A stretch of DNA of 64,000 bases, taken from assembly GCA_964633225.1 (NCBI GenBank), contig CAZWFQ010000010.1, positions 5,024 through 69,023 of the forward strand. Reading direction: 5' to 3'. Of the stretch, positions 9,328 to 17,766 are shown piece by piece. The stretch comes from JAKQIM01 sp964633225. Lineage in GTDB: Bacteria; Chloroflexota; Anaerolineae; Anaerolineales; UBA4823. The position numbers and the translations under genes were made by a program. How positions within the stretch are numbered: the first letter of the stretch is position 1; every line of letters starts with the position of its first letter. A model generated the notes under the pieces. That model saw nothing but the letters and a program-made list of their open reading frames with translations, made no database searches and was not told where the DNA came from.

Positions 9328-10350
9328 ATGAAGAAAATGAGTTTGTTACTGGCTATCGTCATGATCGCCTCCCTCGTGCTTGCTGCATGCACCCCGAAGG
9401 AAGCGACCGAAGCCGACTGCGCCAAGGCCGATGTGTTGTGCGTGGGCCTGGTGACCGATGTAGGCGAGATTGACGACAAGTCCTTCAACCAGTCAGCTTA
9501 TGAGGGCTTGAAGCTCGCCGAAACTGAACTGGGCGCCCTGATCAACTATGTTGAGACCAAAGACGCAAAAGACTACGGCTCCAACATTGCCCTGTTCGCC
9601 GATAAGAAGTACGATGTCATCGTGACCGTGGGCTTCGCCCTGGGCACCGCCACCGCCGAAGCCGCCGTGGCTTACCCCGACATCAATTTCATTGGCGTGG
9701 ACCAGTTCCAGGCCGAGACGCTGCCCAACATGGTCGGCCTGGTCTTTAATGAAGACAAGGCTGGCTTTATGGCTGGTGCACTGGCTGCCATGCTGACCAA
9801 GACCGGCACCGTGGCCGCTGTGCTTGGCACCGACCTGGTTCCCCCCGTGGTGGCCTTCAAAGAAGGTTACGAAGCGGGCGCCCGCTACATCAACCCCGAC
9901 ATCAACCTGATCTCCACCTTCCACCCCGGTGGCCTTGATGTGGCCTTCACGGACCCCGAATGGGGTGCGACGACCTCCCGCCAGGCGATTGATAATGGTG
10001 CAGACGTGATCTTCGGCGCTGGCGGCAAGACCGGCAACGGCGCCCTGATCGAAGTGGCTGGCACGGCTGGCCTGTTCTGCATCGGCGTTGACTCTGACCA
10101 GTGGGAGACCGTTCCCGAAGCGCACGCTTGCCTGGTTTCTAGCGCCATGAAGGAAATCACCCCCGGCGTCTTGGAACTGATCAAGATGGCCAAAGACGGC
10201 AATTTCCCTGGCGGCAACTACTTCGGCACCGTTGGCCTGGCTCCTTTCCATGATTTCGACGCCACAATTTCGGCTGAGATCAAGGACAAGCTGGCGACGA
10301 TCAAGGCTGGCTTGATCGACGGCACCATCTCCACCGGCTACGGCCAGTAA
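9328..10350 (+). CDS. BMP-family ABC transporter substrate-binding lipoprotein
   Basis: This 340-residue extracytoplasmic receptor belongs to the Bmp/PnrA/Med family, whose characterised members bind purine nucleosides. The start is the ATG at 9328, preceded by GGAGGAG. A signal peptide ends with the lipobox VLAAC (Cys21). Family features are CVGLVTDVGEIDDKSFN, then the YDVIVTVGFALG segment, FNEDKAGFMAGALAA, and the DVIFGAGGKTGNG loop that contacts the ligand. It is followed by two permease genes and an ATPase in the same direction. A strong hairpin directly downstream probably makes its message more abundant than that of the permeases. Confidence 0.95.
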   Translation: MKKMSLLLAIVMIASLVLAACTPKEATEADCAKADVLCVGLVTDVGEIDDKSFNQSAYEGLKLAETELGALINYVETKDAKDYGSNIALFADKKYDVIVTVGFALGTATAEAAVAYPDINFIGVDQFQAETLPNMVGLVFNEDKAGFMAGALAAMLTKTGTVAAVLGTDLVPPVVAFKEGYEAGARYINPDINLISTFHPGGLDVAFTDPEWGATTSRQAIDNGADVIFGAGGKTGNGALIEVAGTAGLFCIGVDSDQWETVPEAHACLVSSAMKEITPGVLELIKMAKDGNFPGGNYFGTVGLAPFHDFDATISAEIKDKLATIKAGLIDGTISTGYGQ

Positions 10351-10368
10351 ACTGCCCTGAGTAACTAA

Positions 10369-10416
10369 AAAAATGAAGGTGCAGCGATGCAAATGCATTG
10401 CTGCACCTTCATTTTT
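10369..10416 (+). terminator. Hairpin terminator or attenuator after the binding protein
   Basis: A perfect 17-bp inverted repeat with a 14-nt loop is followed by a T-run. It lies between the binding protein and the first permease gene. Partial read-through here is a usual way to make more receptor than membrane subunits. Confidence 0.85.
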
Positions 10417-10502
10417 GTCAGGCATTTGTCTTTACGTGCGGGCAAATGGCGTGTAGAATTAACCATCTTAATCCGGGTACCATTCTTACCGCGGGGCAGA
10501 TT

Positions 10503-11639
10503 ATGTCTGACAAAAAACAAATTAAAGAAACCTCTCGACCTCCCTTATTGCGAGCAGTACTAGACATTGTGCTAAATGAAAATATCTGGCGAGCCATAGC
10601 CATGCAGGTGGTGGCAGTGCTGCTGGCAGTGCTGATTGGCGTAGTGATCTTGCTGGTCTCAGGAACCGACCCACTGGTGGCCTATGGGGCCCTGCTGAAA
10701 GGCTCTTTTGGCAGCATGACAGCCCTGGGGCGCACGCTGGAGAAAGCCACCCCGCTGATGTTTTCAGGCCTGGCAGTGGCATTTGCCTTTAAAGCGGGTT
10801 TGTTCAACATCGGTGCGCAAGGGCAGCTGCTGTTTGGCGCCATTGTGTCCGCGGCAGTAGGCTTCGGGGTGCAAGGGCTGCCCGCCATTATTCACGCCCC
10901 CCTGGCGCTGCTGTGTGGTGCGGCTGCCGGCGGCCTGTACGCCGCCATCCCCGGCGTACTCAAAACGTATCGCGGGGCGCACGAAGTGATCACTACGATC
11001 ATGCTCAACTACATCGCCATCAACATCACCGACTACCTGGCTGACGGCCCCTGGAAAGATATGTCACCGGGAAATATCGTGGCTCGCACACCGAAAATAT
11101 TGGACACCGCCGTTATTCCCAGCCTTGGCGAAATCCCCTTGGGCTTTTTCATCGCCATCCTGGCGGCTGTGGCCGTGTGGTGGCTGTTGTGGAAAACAAC
11201 CATTGGCTTTGAGATCCGCACAGTAGGGCTGAACCCACACGGGGCGCGCTATTCTGGCGTCAAGGTGGCGCGCACGGTCATCCTGACCATCGTGATCAGC
11301 GGGCTGCTGGCGGGCATCGGCGGGGCAATTGAGACACAAGGCGTGGTGGGGCGATACCAACCCGGCTTCAATGCCGGCCTGGGCTTTGACGGCATCACGA
11401 TTGCCATGCTCGGTAAAACCCACCCCTTCGGCACCATCCCGGCAGCCCTCTTGGTAGGGGCCATGAAAGCCGGCGCCAGCGAGATGCAGTTTGCATCAGG
11501 CGCGGCCAAAGAGATCACCGATGTGATCCAGGCCCTGATCTTGTTCTTTGTGGCCGCCGATGTGATCGTACGCTCCTTGCTGCACATCCGCGTTAAAAGT
11601 GAAGATGTCAACTTGAGCAGCGGCTGGGGCAAACAGTGA
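10503..11639 (+). CDS. ABC transporter permease (nucleoside/simple-sugar type, subunit 1)
   Basis: This 378-residue membrane protein is of the branched-chain/ribose permease superfamily, as found next to BMP receptors (YufP/NupB type). It has about eight to ten hydrophobic spans and the conserved cytoplasmic loop of these permeases (GAHEVITTIMLNYIA), which touches the ATPase. The start at 10503 is taken because the family N-terminus begins there and the upstream reading runs through the terminator hairpin. It is followed after 7 bases by the second permease; the two would form a heterodimeric channel. Confidence 0.92.
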   Translation: MSDKKQIKETSRPPLLRAVLDIVLNENIWRAIAMQVVAVLLAVLIGVVILLVSGTDPLVAYGALLKGSFGSMTALGRTLEKATPLMFSGLAVAFAFKAGLFNIGAQGQLLFGAIVSAAVGFGVQGLPAIIHAPLALLCGAAAGGLYAAIPGVLKTYRGAHEVITTIMLNYIAINITDYLADGPWKDMSPGNIVARTPKILDTAVIPSLGEIPLGFFIAILAAVAVWWLLWKTTIGFEIRTVGLNPHGARYSGVKVARTVILTIVISGLLAGIGGAIETQGVVGRYQPGFNAGLGFDGITIAMLGKTHPFGTIPAALLVGAMKAGASEMQFASGAAKEITDVIQALILFFVAADVIVRSLLHIRVKSEDVNLSSGWGKQ

Positions 11640-11646
11640 GGCAACT

Positions 11647-12672
11647 ATGAGCGCCAATACAAACACATTGACTTATCTTCCTCCCTGGAAACGCTTTCTG
11701 AGCCACTATGGTAAAACGTTAGCAATCGGTGGTGCGTTCCTGGTGCTGGTGACCATCAGCTACATGCTCAACGCCACCGTCACCACCGCCATGATGGCCT
11801 CGACCCTGCGCCAGGCCATCCCGCTGGTGCTGGGGGCCATCTGCGGCCTGATCGGCGAGCGCACCGGCGTGATCAACATCGGCATTGAAGGCCAGATGCT
11901 GCTGGCGGCCTTTATCGGTTTCCTGGCCAACGTCTACACCGGCAACCTGTTTGTGGCAGTGCTGGCTGGGATAGCTGCCGGAGCGCTGATGGGCTTGCTT
12001 TTGGCCTTCATGTCTGTGACACTGAAGATCGACCAGATCATCGGCGGCACAGTGATCAACATCTTGGCCCTTGGCCTGACCGGATACTTTTATACCGCCG
12101 GGCTGACCACACGCGGCAAACTGCTGCCTATTCCCCTCGGCCCGCTGGCCGATATCCCGCTGATTGGCCCGGTGCTGTTCAGCAACCCACCCATCACCTA
12201 CGCCACCATCATCCTGGTCTTTGTGGTGCATTACGTGCTCTTCCATACCCGCTGGGGTCTGCGAAGCCGGGCTGTAGGCGAGCACCCACGGGCTGCCGAC
12301 ACGGTGGGCGTGAACGTGTACATGATGCGCTATGTCAACACCATGATTGCGGGCGGCTTTGCCGGGCTGGCGGGCGCCTTCCTTACCCTGGAGGCAGTTG
12401 GCTCCTTCGAGCGCGCCATGACCAACGGGCGCGGCTTCGTAGCCCTGGCCTGCATGATCTTTGGACGCTGGACCCCGCTGGGGGCCTTTGGGGCGGCGCT
12501 GCTGTTCGGTTTCTTCTCGGCTTTGCAGACCCAATTCCAGTTCATGGGCGTGGACCTGCCGCACCAATTCATTGGCTCGCTGCCCTACCTGGCCACCATC
12601 GTCGTCTTGGCCGGCTTTGCTGGCCGGGCCCGCCCACCAGCCGCTGAAGGCGTGCCCTACGAGAAGGAGTAA
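11647..12672 (+). CDS. ABC transporter permease (nucleoside/simple-sugar type, subunit 2)
   Basis: This 341-residue second permease is of the YufQ/NupC type. The family signature GERTGVINIGIEGQMLL is near the start of the core, and DQIIGGTVINILALG is the coupling loop. About nine hydrophobic segments are visible. A GAGG lies just before the ATG. It starts 7 bases after the first permease gene and ends 6 bases before the ATPase gene, so the three are one operon. Confidence 0.93.
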   Translation: MSANTNTLTYLPPWKRFLSHYGKTLAIGGAFLVLVTISYMLNATVTTAMMASTLRQAIPLVLGAICGLIGERTGVINIGIEGQMLLAAFIGFLANVYTGNLFVAVLAGIAAGALMGLLLAFMSVTLKIDQIIGGTVINILALGLTGYFYTAGLTTRGKLLPIPLGPLADIPLIGPVLFSNPPITYATIILVFVVHYVLFHTRWGLRSRAVGEHPRAADTVGVNVYMMRYVNTMIAGGFAGLAGAFLTLEAVGSFERAMTNGRGFVALACMIFGRWTPLGAFGAALLFGFFSALQTQFQFMGVDLPHQFIGSLPYLATIVVLAGFAGRARPPAAEGVPYEKE

Positions 12673-12678
12673 GCCACC

Positions 12679-14205
12679 ATGAGTGAAGTGATTGCCCTCC
12701 AAGCTCGTGATATTACCAAGCGCTTCCCAGGCGTGCTGGCCAACGACAAGGTCAACTTTGACCTGCGTAAAGGCGAGATCCATGCCCTGCTGGGAGAAAA
12801 CGGCGCCGGCAAGAGTACATTGATGAACATCGTCTATGGGCTGTATTCTCAAGATGATGGTCAAATTCTGATGGACCAGGATAACGGCCTGCAGCCGGTT
12901 GAGATCCGCAACCCGCACGATGCCATCCGCGTGGGGATTGGCATGGTGCACCAGCACTTCATGTTGGTGCCGGTCTTCAGCGTGGCTGAGAACATTATCT
13001 TAGGCTCTGAGCTGACGCGCGGTACCTCGCTCGACATGCGCAAAGCGCACAAGCAGATCCGCGACCTGGCCCAGGAATACGGCCTGGATGTTGACCCAGA
13101 TGCGATTGTCGAAGACCTGCCGGTGGGTGTGCAGCAGCGCGTGGAGATCATCAAGGCCCTCTACCGCCATGCGCGCATCCTGGTTTTAGATGAGCCCACA
13201 GCCGTGCTGATCCCGCAGGAAGTAGATGATCTCATCCGCATCATGCACCGGCTCACCGAGCGCGGTGTTTCGATCATCTTTATCACCCACAAGCTAAAAG
13301 AGGTGCTGGCAGTAGCCGACCGCATCACGGTGATGCGGCGCGGCCAGGTGGTGGGCACCACCACCCCGGCCGAAACCGATGAGCAGAAACTGGCAGCCAT
13401 GATGGTTGGGCGGACTGTTTTGCTACAGGTGGATAAGACGCCTTCCCAGCCCAAGGACGTCGTTCTGGACGTCCAAAACCTGTACGTGCGCGACGAGCGC
13501 GGCGTGGATGTGGTGCGTGAAATCTCCTTTGAAGTCAAGGCCGGCGAGATTTTGGGCATTGCCGGGGTGCAGGGCAACGGGCAGACCGAATTGGTGGAGG
13601 CGCTGACCGGGCTGCGAGCCTACAACAGCGGCAAGCTGTCTTTGAACGGCAAGCTGATCCCACCGCAGAACCCGCGCGCGGGGGTAGAAGCCGGGCTGGG
13701 GCACATCCCCGAAGACCGCCACAAGCATGGTTTGATCTTGCCCTATTCGATTGCCGATAATGCCGTCTTGTGCACCTATTACAAAGAGCCGTTTGCCCAC
13801 GGCGTCCAGCGGGACGAGAAAGCCGTCGAAGCCAACGCCAGGCAGTTGATCGAGCGTTTTGACATACGCGCCCCGGGCCCCCTCGAACCGGCAAGCAACC
13901 TTTCGGGCGGCAACCAGCAGAAGGTGATCGTGGCGCGCGAGATGAGCCGCCCCATTCACTTGTTGATTGCCAACCAGCCCACGCGCGGCCTGGATGTGGG
14001 CTCAATCGAGTATATCCACAGCCAGATCGTGGCCATGCGCGACCAGGGCGCCGGGGTGCTGCTGGTCTCAGCCGAGCTGGATGAGATCCTCTCGCTGGCA
14101 GACCGCATTGTGGTGATGTACCACGGGCAGATCGTGGCCACGCTGCAAGCGGGGCAGGCCACCAAAGAAGAACTCGGCCTCTTAATGGCCGGATCTAAAG
14201 TCTAA
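12679..14205 (+). CDS. ABC transporter ATP-binding protein with two ATPase domains
   Basis: This 508-residue protein has two fused nucleotide-binding domains, as in RbsA/YufO-type importers. The first (residues 5-235) has Walker A GENGAGKST, signature-region PVGVQQRVEI and Walker [10 protein letters not shown]. The second (about 258-505) has GVQGNGQTEL in place of Walker A, then LSGGNQQKVIVARE and LLIANQPTRGLD; the Walker B Glu is replaced by Gln, so the second site is probably weak or inactive, as is common in this family. GGAG lies ahead of the start. It energises the importer encoded just upstream. Confidence 0.94.
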   Translation: MSEVIALQARDITKRFPGVLANDKVNFDLRKGEIHALLGENGAGKSTLMNIVYGLYSQDDGQILMDQDNGLQPVEIRNPHDAIRVGIGMVHQHFMLVPVFSVAENIILGSELTRGTSLDMRKAHKQIRDLAQEYGLDVDPDAIVEDLPVGVQQRVEIIKALYRHARILVLDEPTAVLIPQEVDDLIRIMHRLTERGVSIIFITHKLKEVLAVADRITVMRRGQVVGTTTPAETDEQKLAAMMVGRTVLLQVDKTPSQPKDVVLDVQNLYVRDERGVDVVREISFEVKAGEILGIAGVQGNGQTELVEALTGLRAYNSGKLSLNGKLIPPQNPRAGVEAGLGHIPEDRHKHGLILPYSIADNAVLCTYYKEPFAHGVQRDEKAVEANARQLIERFDIRAPGPLEPASNLSGGNQQKVIVAREMSRPIHLLIANQPTRGLDVGSIEYIHSQIVAMRDQGAGVLLVSAELDEILSLADRIVVMYHGQIVATLQAGQATKEELGLLMAGSKV

Positions 14206-14206
14206 G

Positions 14207-14254
14207 AATAAAAAGAGAAAACGGCACCTTGGGGTGCCGTTTTCTCTTTTTATT
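14207..14254 (+). terminator. Bidirectional terminator between the importer operon and cdd
   Basis: A perfect 22-bp stem with a TTGG loop is flanked by A-rich and T-rich arms. It therefore works as a rho-independent terminator on both strands. It starts 2 bases after the ATPase stop codon and ends 8 bases before the cdd stop codon. Confidence 0.92.
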
Positions 14255-14261
14255 CAGGAAC

Positions 14262-14669
14262 TCATTTCCCCAGATCGGATGGGCCGAAAGAGCCTGGGAG
14301 AAGATCATTGATGGTGGTCTCTTGCACCAAACGGCCTTCAGCATCAGCAATCAGGACAATGGTTTGCAGGCCAAACTCGGCAATGACCTGGCGGCAAGAG
14401 CCGCAGGGGGCGCCGCCGTTGGCAGTGACGACTGCAATGGCGGCGAACTTACGCTGGCCATCAAAAACAGCCTGAAAGATGGCAACCCGTTCAGCGCAGA
14501 TGCAGGTGGGATAAGCGGCGTTCTCAATATTTGCACCCTGGTAATACTTGCCCGATTCGGTCAGCAAGGCAGCCCCCACCGGGTAGTTTGAATATGGTGC
14601 GTAGGCGTGCTGGCGAGCGGCTTGAGCCTGGCGGATCAATTCTGACTGTTGTTCTTGTGTAAGCTTCAT
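14262..14669 (-). CDS. cdd: Cytidine deaminase
   Basis: This 135-residue enzyme deaminates cytidine and deoxycytidine to the uridine forms in pyrimidine salvage. The zinc site is complete: CAERVA (Cys and catalytic Glu) and PCGSCRQ (two Cys). The substrate loop ANIENAAYP is also typical. Two adjacent ATG codons are possible; the one at 14669 lies 7 nt from AGGAG and is preferred to the one at 14672. The 5' end is a few bases from the stop of the upstream CBS protein, so they probably share a transcript. Its position facing a nucleoside importer fits nucleoside salvage. Confidence 0.95.
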   Translation of the reverse strand: MKLTQEQQSELIRQAQAARQHAYAPYSNYPVGAALLTESGKYYQGANIENAAYPTCICAERVAIFQAVFDGQRKFAAIAVVTANGGAPCGSCRQVIAEFGLQTIVLIADAEGRLVQETTINDLLPGSFGPSDLGK

Positions 14670-14686
14670 CATAAGGCTCCTGTACA

Positions 14687-16036
14687 TCATCCTGGCTCAA
14701 CGCCAGCCTCATTCGCAACGTCTGTCTTATCCATTTCACCGGGCTCATCAGCAGCAGCCTGTGTGCCCTCCGGGAACTCTAGCTCTTGGGGGCGCAGGCA
14801 GCGAGCGCGCACCTTGCGAATGCGCCGCCCAGAAACCTGTTCCACGGTCAAGAGCAGGTTATCAATGCGCACCTGCTCTCCGGTGGCAGGCACGCGCCCC
14901 ACCCGGCTGTAGATCACGCCGCCCAAGGTGTCTGATTCTTCGGCTGAGAGGCAGCTCCCCAACAGCTCGTTGAAGTCATCCAGGCCAATGCGACCCTGGA
15001 AAATAAATTCGCCTTCCCCAATTTTTTGATAGGGAAGCTCTTCACTCTGGTCAAACTCGTCCCGGATATCGCCAAAGATCTCTTCGATAATATCTTCCAT
15101 GGTCAGCAGACCTGCCACACCACCGTATTCATCGACCACCACCGCCATATGGACGCGGCGCGCCTGCATCTCAGCGAATAACTCGTCCACCTTTTTAGCC
15201 TCTGGCACAAAATAAGCCGGACGCAGCAGCGAACGCAAAGACTCATCCTGATTGCCATCACTCCACACACGCAGCAAATCTTTGGCGTACAAAAGGCCCA
15301 GGATGCTGTCGATGGTCTCTTCGTACACTGGTACGCGCGATTGACCAGAGCGCAGCAACAAACCCACCGCCTCAGACAGGGGCGTGGTCACATCAATGGC
15401 ATTAATGTAAATACGCGGCACCATGATCTCGCGCACCAGGGTGTCGCCCAGCTCAAAGATCGAGTAGATCATCTGGCGCTCGTCTTGCTCCAGCACCCCT
15501 CCCTGGTGGCCAGCATCGACCATGCTTTTGAGCTCTGCTTCCGTCACAGTGCTGCTCATTTCAGGAGAGCCGCGGCGAGCATTGATAGCCAGGGGCAGCA
15601 CCAACAGCGGTGAGAGCACAGCCATCAGCAGGCGCGCCCCAGGCGCCAGGCGGATAGCCCAGGCTTCGGCGCGGCGCGAGATAACCACGTCAATGGCCAA
15701 TTCCAGCCAGAAGACCACCAGAGCAGCCAGCAGCAGCAGGCCATCGGCCAATAAGATCGCACCCGGCGTCCACTCCTGCGCGTTGAAAAGCGCCAAAACA
15801 AACCCGGCAATCAGAAAGCGGGTGAGAAGCTGGGCCAGGTTCAACCCGGCCTGCAAATTACGCGGCGTATTGATCAGGTCGAGCACACGCTCAACTTTCA
15901 CACCCTGCTCTTCACGCGCCGCCAACAGGCGCGCCAGGCTGGCTGTGAGCAGGGCCGAACGCACAGCCACGGTAAAGAGATCCAACAGGATCAAGAGCAC
16001 AAGAGCAATGAGCATCCCAACTTGAGAATCAGACAC
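14687..16036 (-). CDS. CNNM/CorC-type membrane protein with DUF21 and CBS domains
   Basis: This 449-residue protein belongs to the family often annotated as hemolysin C-like; characterised members act in Mg2+ or Co2+ export. Residues 1-190 form the DUF21 membrane domain, about 205-335 hold a CBS pair (VREIMVPRIYI, then VVDEYGGVAGLLTMEDI), and about 345-430 the CorC_HlyC domain. The start is GTG with AAGGA at 6 nt. It begins 8 bases after glmU ends, and its stop lies just upstream of cdd, so the three genes look co-transcribed. Confidence 0.9.
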   Translation of the reverse strand: MSDSQVGMLIALVLLILLDLFTVAVRSALLTASLARLLAAREEQGVKVERVLDLINTPRNLQAGLNLAQLLTRFLIAGFVLALFNAQEWTPGAILLADGLLLLAALVVFWLELAIDVVISRRAEAWAIRLAPGARLLMAVLSPLLVLPLAINARRGSPEMSSTVTEAELKSMVDAGHQGGVLEQDERQMIYSIFELGDTLVREIMVPRIYINAIDVTTPLSEAVGLLLRSGQSRVPVYEETIDSILGLLYAKDLLRVWSDGNQDESLRSLLRPAYFVPEAKKVDELFAEMQARRVHMAVVVDEYGGVAGLLTMEDIIEEIFGDIRDEFDQSEELPYQKIGEGEFIFQGRIGLDDFNELLGSCLSAEESDTLGGVIYSRVGRVPATGEQVRIDNLLLTVEQVSGRRIRKVRARCLRPQELEFPEGTQAAADEPGEMDKTDVANEAGVEPG

Positions 16037-16044
16037 GGTTTTCC

Positions 16045-17397
16045 TTACTTTGCTTCGTCCAGTTTCCGGATGGGGCGCGCTGGCACCCCAACGACCAGGG
16101 TATGGGGGGGAATATCCTTAGTAACCACCGCTCCGGCCCCGGTTCTGGCGCCGGCCCCAATCTTGAGGGGGGCAACCAGCATGGTATCACTACCAATAAA
16201 GACGTGGTCGCCAATCTCGGTAGGATTCTTATGCTGGCCATCGTAATTACAGGTGATGGTGCCGGCGCCGATATTGACATCCACACCAATCGTGGCATCT
16301 CCAATGTAAGAGAAGTGTCCCATCTTGGACCCTGGCCCCAAGTACGAATTCTTAACCTCGCCAAAGTTGCCCATATGGACGCCCTCGGCCAGGTGAGCGC
16401 CCTTGCGCAGATGACCAAAGGGGCCAATCTCAACCCCGTCTTCGACCACAGCCTTTTCGAGCAAGGCCGCCAGGATCTCGCAGCGGCTGCCAACACGGGT
16501 ATCGCGAATGATCGTATCGGGCCCAAGGGTGCATGCCTCGCCGATCTGGGTATTCCCTTGCAGGTAAGTATTGGGCCAGAGCACGGTGTCGCAGCCAATG
16601 GTTACACCGGCCTCGATGTAGGTGCTGGCGGGGTCAATCATGGTCACCCCGTCCAACATCCAGCGCTGGTTAATCCGCTGGCGCATGCTGGCTGTGGCCT
16701 CAGCCAGGTGGACCCGGGTATTGACACCCAGCATCTCAGCGGCATCATCAACCAGGATAGCCTGCACCGGCAGGTGCTCGGCCACGGCCAGGCCCACCAG
16801 GTCGGTGAGGTAATACTCACCCTTGGGAGACAGGGGAATGCGGGGCAGGGCCTGCCACAGCCAATCGGCCTGGAAGCAGTAAACGCCAGGATTCAGCTCA
16901 CGGATGGCAAGCTGCTCCAGGGTGGCCTGGGCTTCCTCAACAATGGCCTGCACGCCGCCGGCAGCGTTGCGCACGATGCGGCCAAAGCCGCGCGGGTCAT
17001 CGGCCATCACGGTCAGCATGGTAAGCGGGCCCGGTTGGGCCGCATGGGCCTGCAAGAGGCGGTGCAGGGTGGTCGCAGTGACAAGGGGCATGTCGGCATA
17101 GGTGACCAGGATGGTATCAGCCTGGCCGCGCAGCAGGCTCTCGGCCTGCATGACGGCGTGACCGGTGCCAAGCTGGGTCTCTTGAACAACGTAGTGCACT
17201 GCATCGCCAAAGGCCTGCCGCACAGCTTCAGCACCGTGACCAACAACCAGCACCGGCTGCGACTGGGCAGCCTGGCGAGCAGAATCAATGGCATACCAGG
17301 CCATCGGGTGCCCCAAGATCGGATGGAGCACCTTGGGCAGGGATGAACGCATGCGGGTGCCTTGACCAGCGGCGAGGATAATGGAAGCGACTTTCAT
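16045..17397 (-). CDS. glmU: Bifunctional UDP-N-acetylglucosamine pyrophosphorylase / glucosamine-1-phosphate acetyltransferase
   Basis: This 450-residue cytoplasmic enzyme makes UDP-GlcNAc for the cell wall. The N-terminal uridyltransferase has LAAGQGTRMRSSLPKVLHP at residues 8-26, with the usual Lys. The C-terminal half is a left-handed beta helix of hexapeptide repeats with the acetyltransferase loop (GDHVFIGSDTMLVAPLKIG and GAGAVVTKDI). The length is normal. It begins a minus-strand cluster with the CBS/CorC gene and cdd. A short untranslated region separates it from tRNA-Gln. Confidence 0.96.
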   Translation of the reverse strand: MKVASIILAAGQGTRMRSSLPKVLHPILGHPMAWYAIDSARQAAQSQPVLVVGHGAEAVRQAFGDAVHYVVQETQLGTGHAVMQAESLLRGQADTILVTYADMPLVTATTLHRLLQAHAAQPGPLTMLTVMADDPRGFGRIVRNAAGGVQAIVEEAQATLEQLAIRELNPGVYCFQADWLWQALPRIPLSPKGEYYLTDLVGLAVAEHLPVQAILVDDAAEMLGVNTRVHLAEATASMRQRINQRWMLDGVTMIDPASTYIEAGVTIGCDTVLWPNTYLQGNTQIGEACTLGPDTIIRDTRVGSRCEILAALLEKAVVEDGVEIGPFGHLRKGAHLAEGVHMGNFGEVKNSYLGPGSKMGHFSYIGDATIGVDVNIGAGTITCNYDGQHKNPTEIGDHVFIGSDTMLVAPLKIGAGARTGAGAVVTKDIPPHTLVVGVPARPIRKLDEAK

Positions 17398-17436
17398 AAA
17401 AAATGCTCCTCAATTGGACGAGATACAAACAAATAA

Positions 17437-17503
17437 AACCACAAAGACACAGAACACACGGAGTTGATCGAACCTTCTCTGTGTCTTCTGTGTCTCGGTG
17501 GTT
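17437..17503. repeat. Copy of the dispersed inverted repeat (AACCRC...GAGACACAG family)
   Basis: The left arm begins AACCACAAAGACACAG, and the right arm reads, in reverse complement, AACCACCGAGACACAG. This is the most complete copy of a repeat whose arms recur at about 29300, 32055 and 51213 in this window. Together with tRNA-Gln and a terminator it fills the 369-base gap between glmU and the response regulator (17398-17766). Confidence 0.65.
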
Positions 17504-17572
17504 CTTCTTTGGCTTTGACCACAGAACTTGTTTCTTGCCAGGGCAAATAAGTCAGCCATTATATTGCGTAAA

Positions 17573-17643
17573 CTGGGGCATCTGGGCTCGAACCAGAATA
17601 GACAGATCCAAAGTCTGTTGTGCTGCCATTGCACTATGCCCCA
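17573..17643 (-). tRNA. tRNA-Gln (anticodon UUG)
   Basis: The minus strand folds into a full cloverleaf: acceptor TGGGGCA/TGCCCCA, D stem GTGC/GCAC, anticodon stem ACAGA/TCTGT with loop CTTTGGA, and T stem TCTGG/CCAGA with loop TTCGAGC. The anticodon is TTG. The discriminator base is G; CCA is not encoded. Confidence 0.95.
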
Positions 17644-17704
17644 ATCAAGATACCCGTTAAGCGGGCGGGAAGTATTGTATCACAAAATTGATAAGATATA
17701 CTCC

Positions 17705-17757
17705 AAAAAATACAGGGCTGTCTCAAAAACACATTTTGGGACAGCCCTGTATTTTTT
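17705..17757 (-). terminator. Terminator of the response regulator gene
   Basis: A perfect 18-bp inverted repeat carries A6/T6 ends. It lies 9 bases past the stop codon of the gene at 17767 and could work on either strand. Confidence 0.85.
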
Positions 17758-17766
17758 AGGTCCGCT

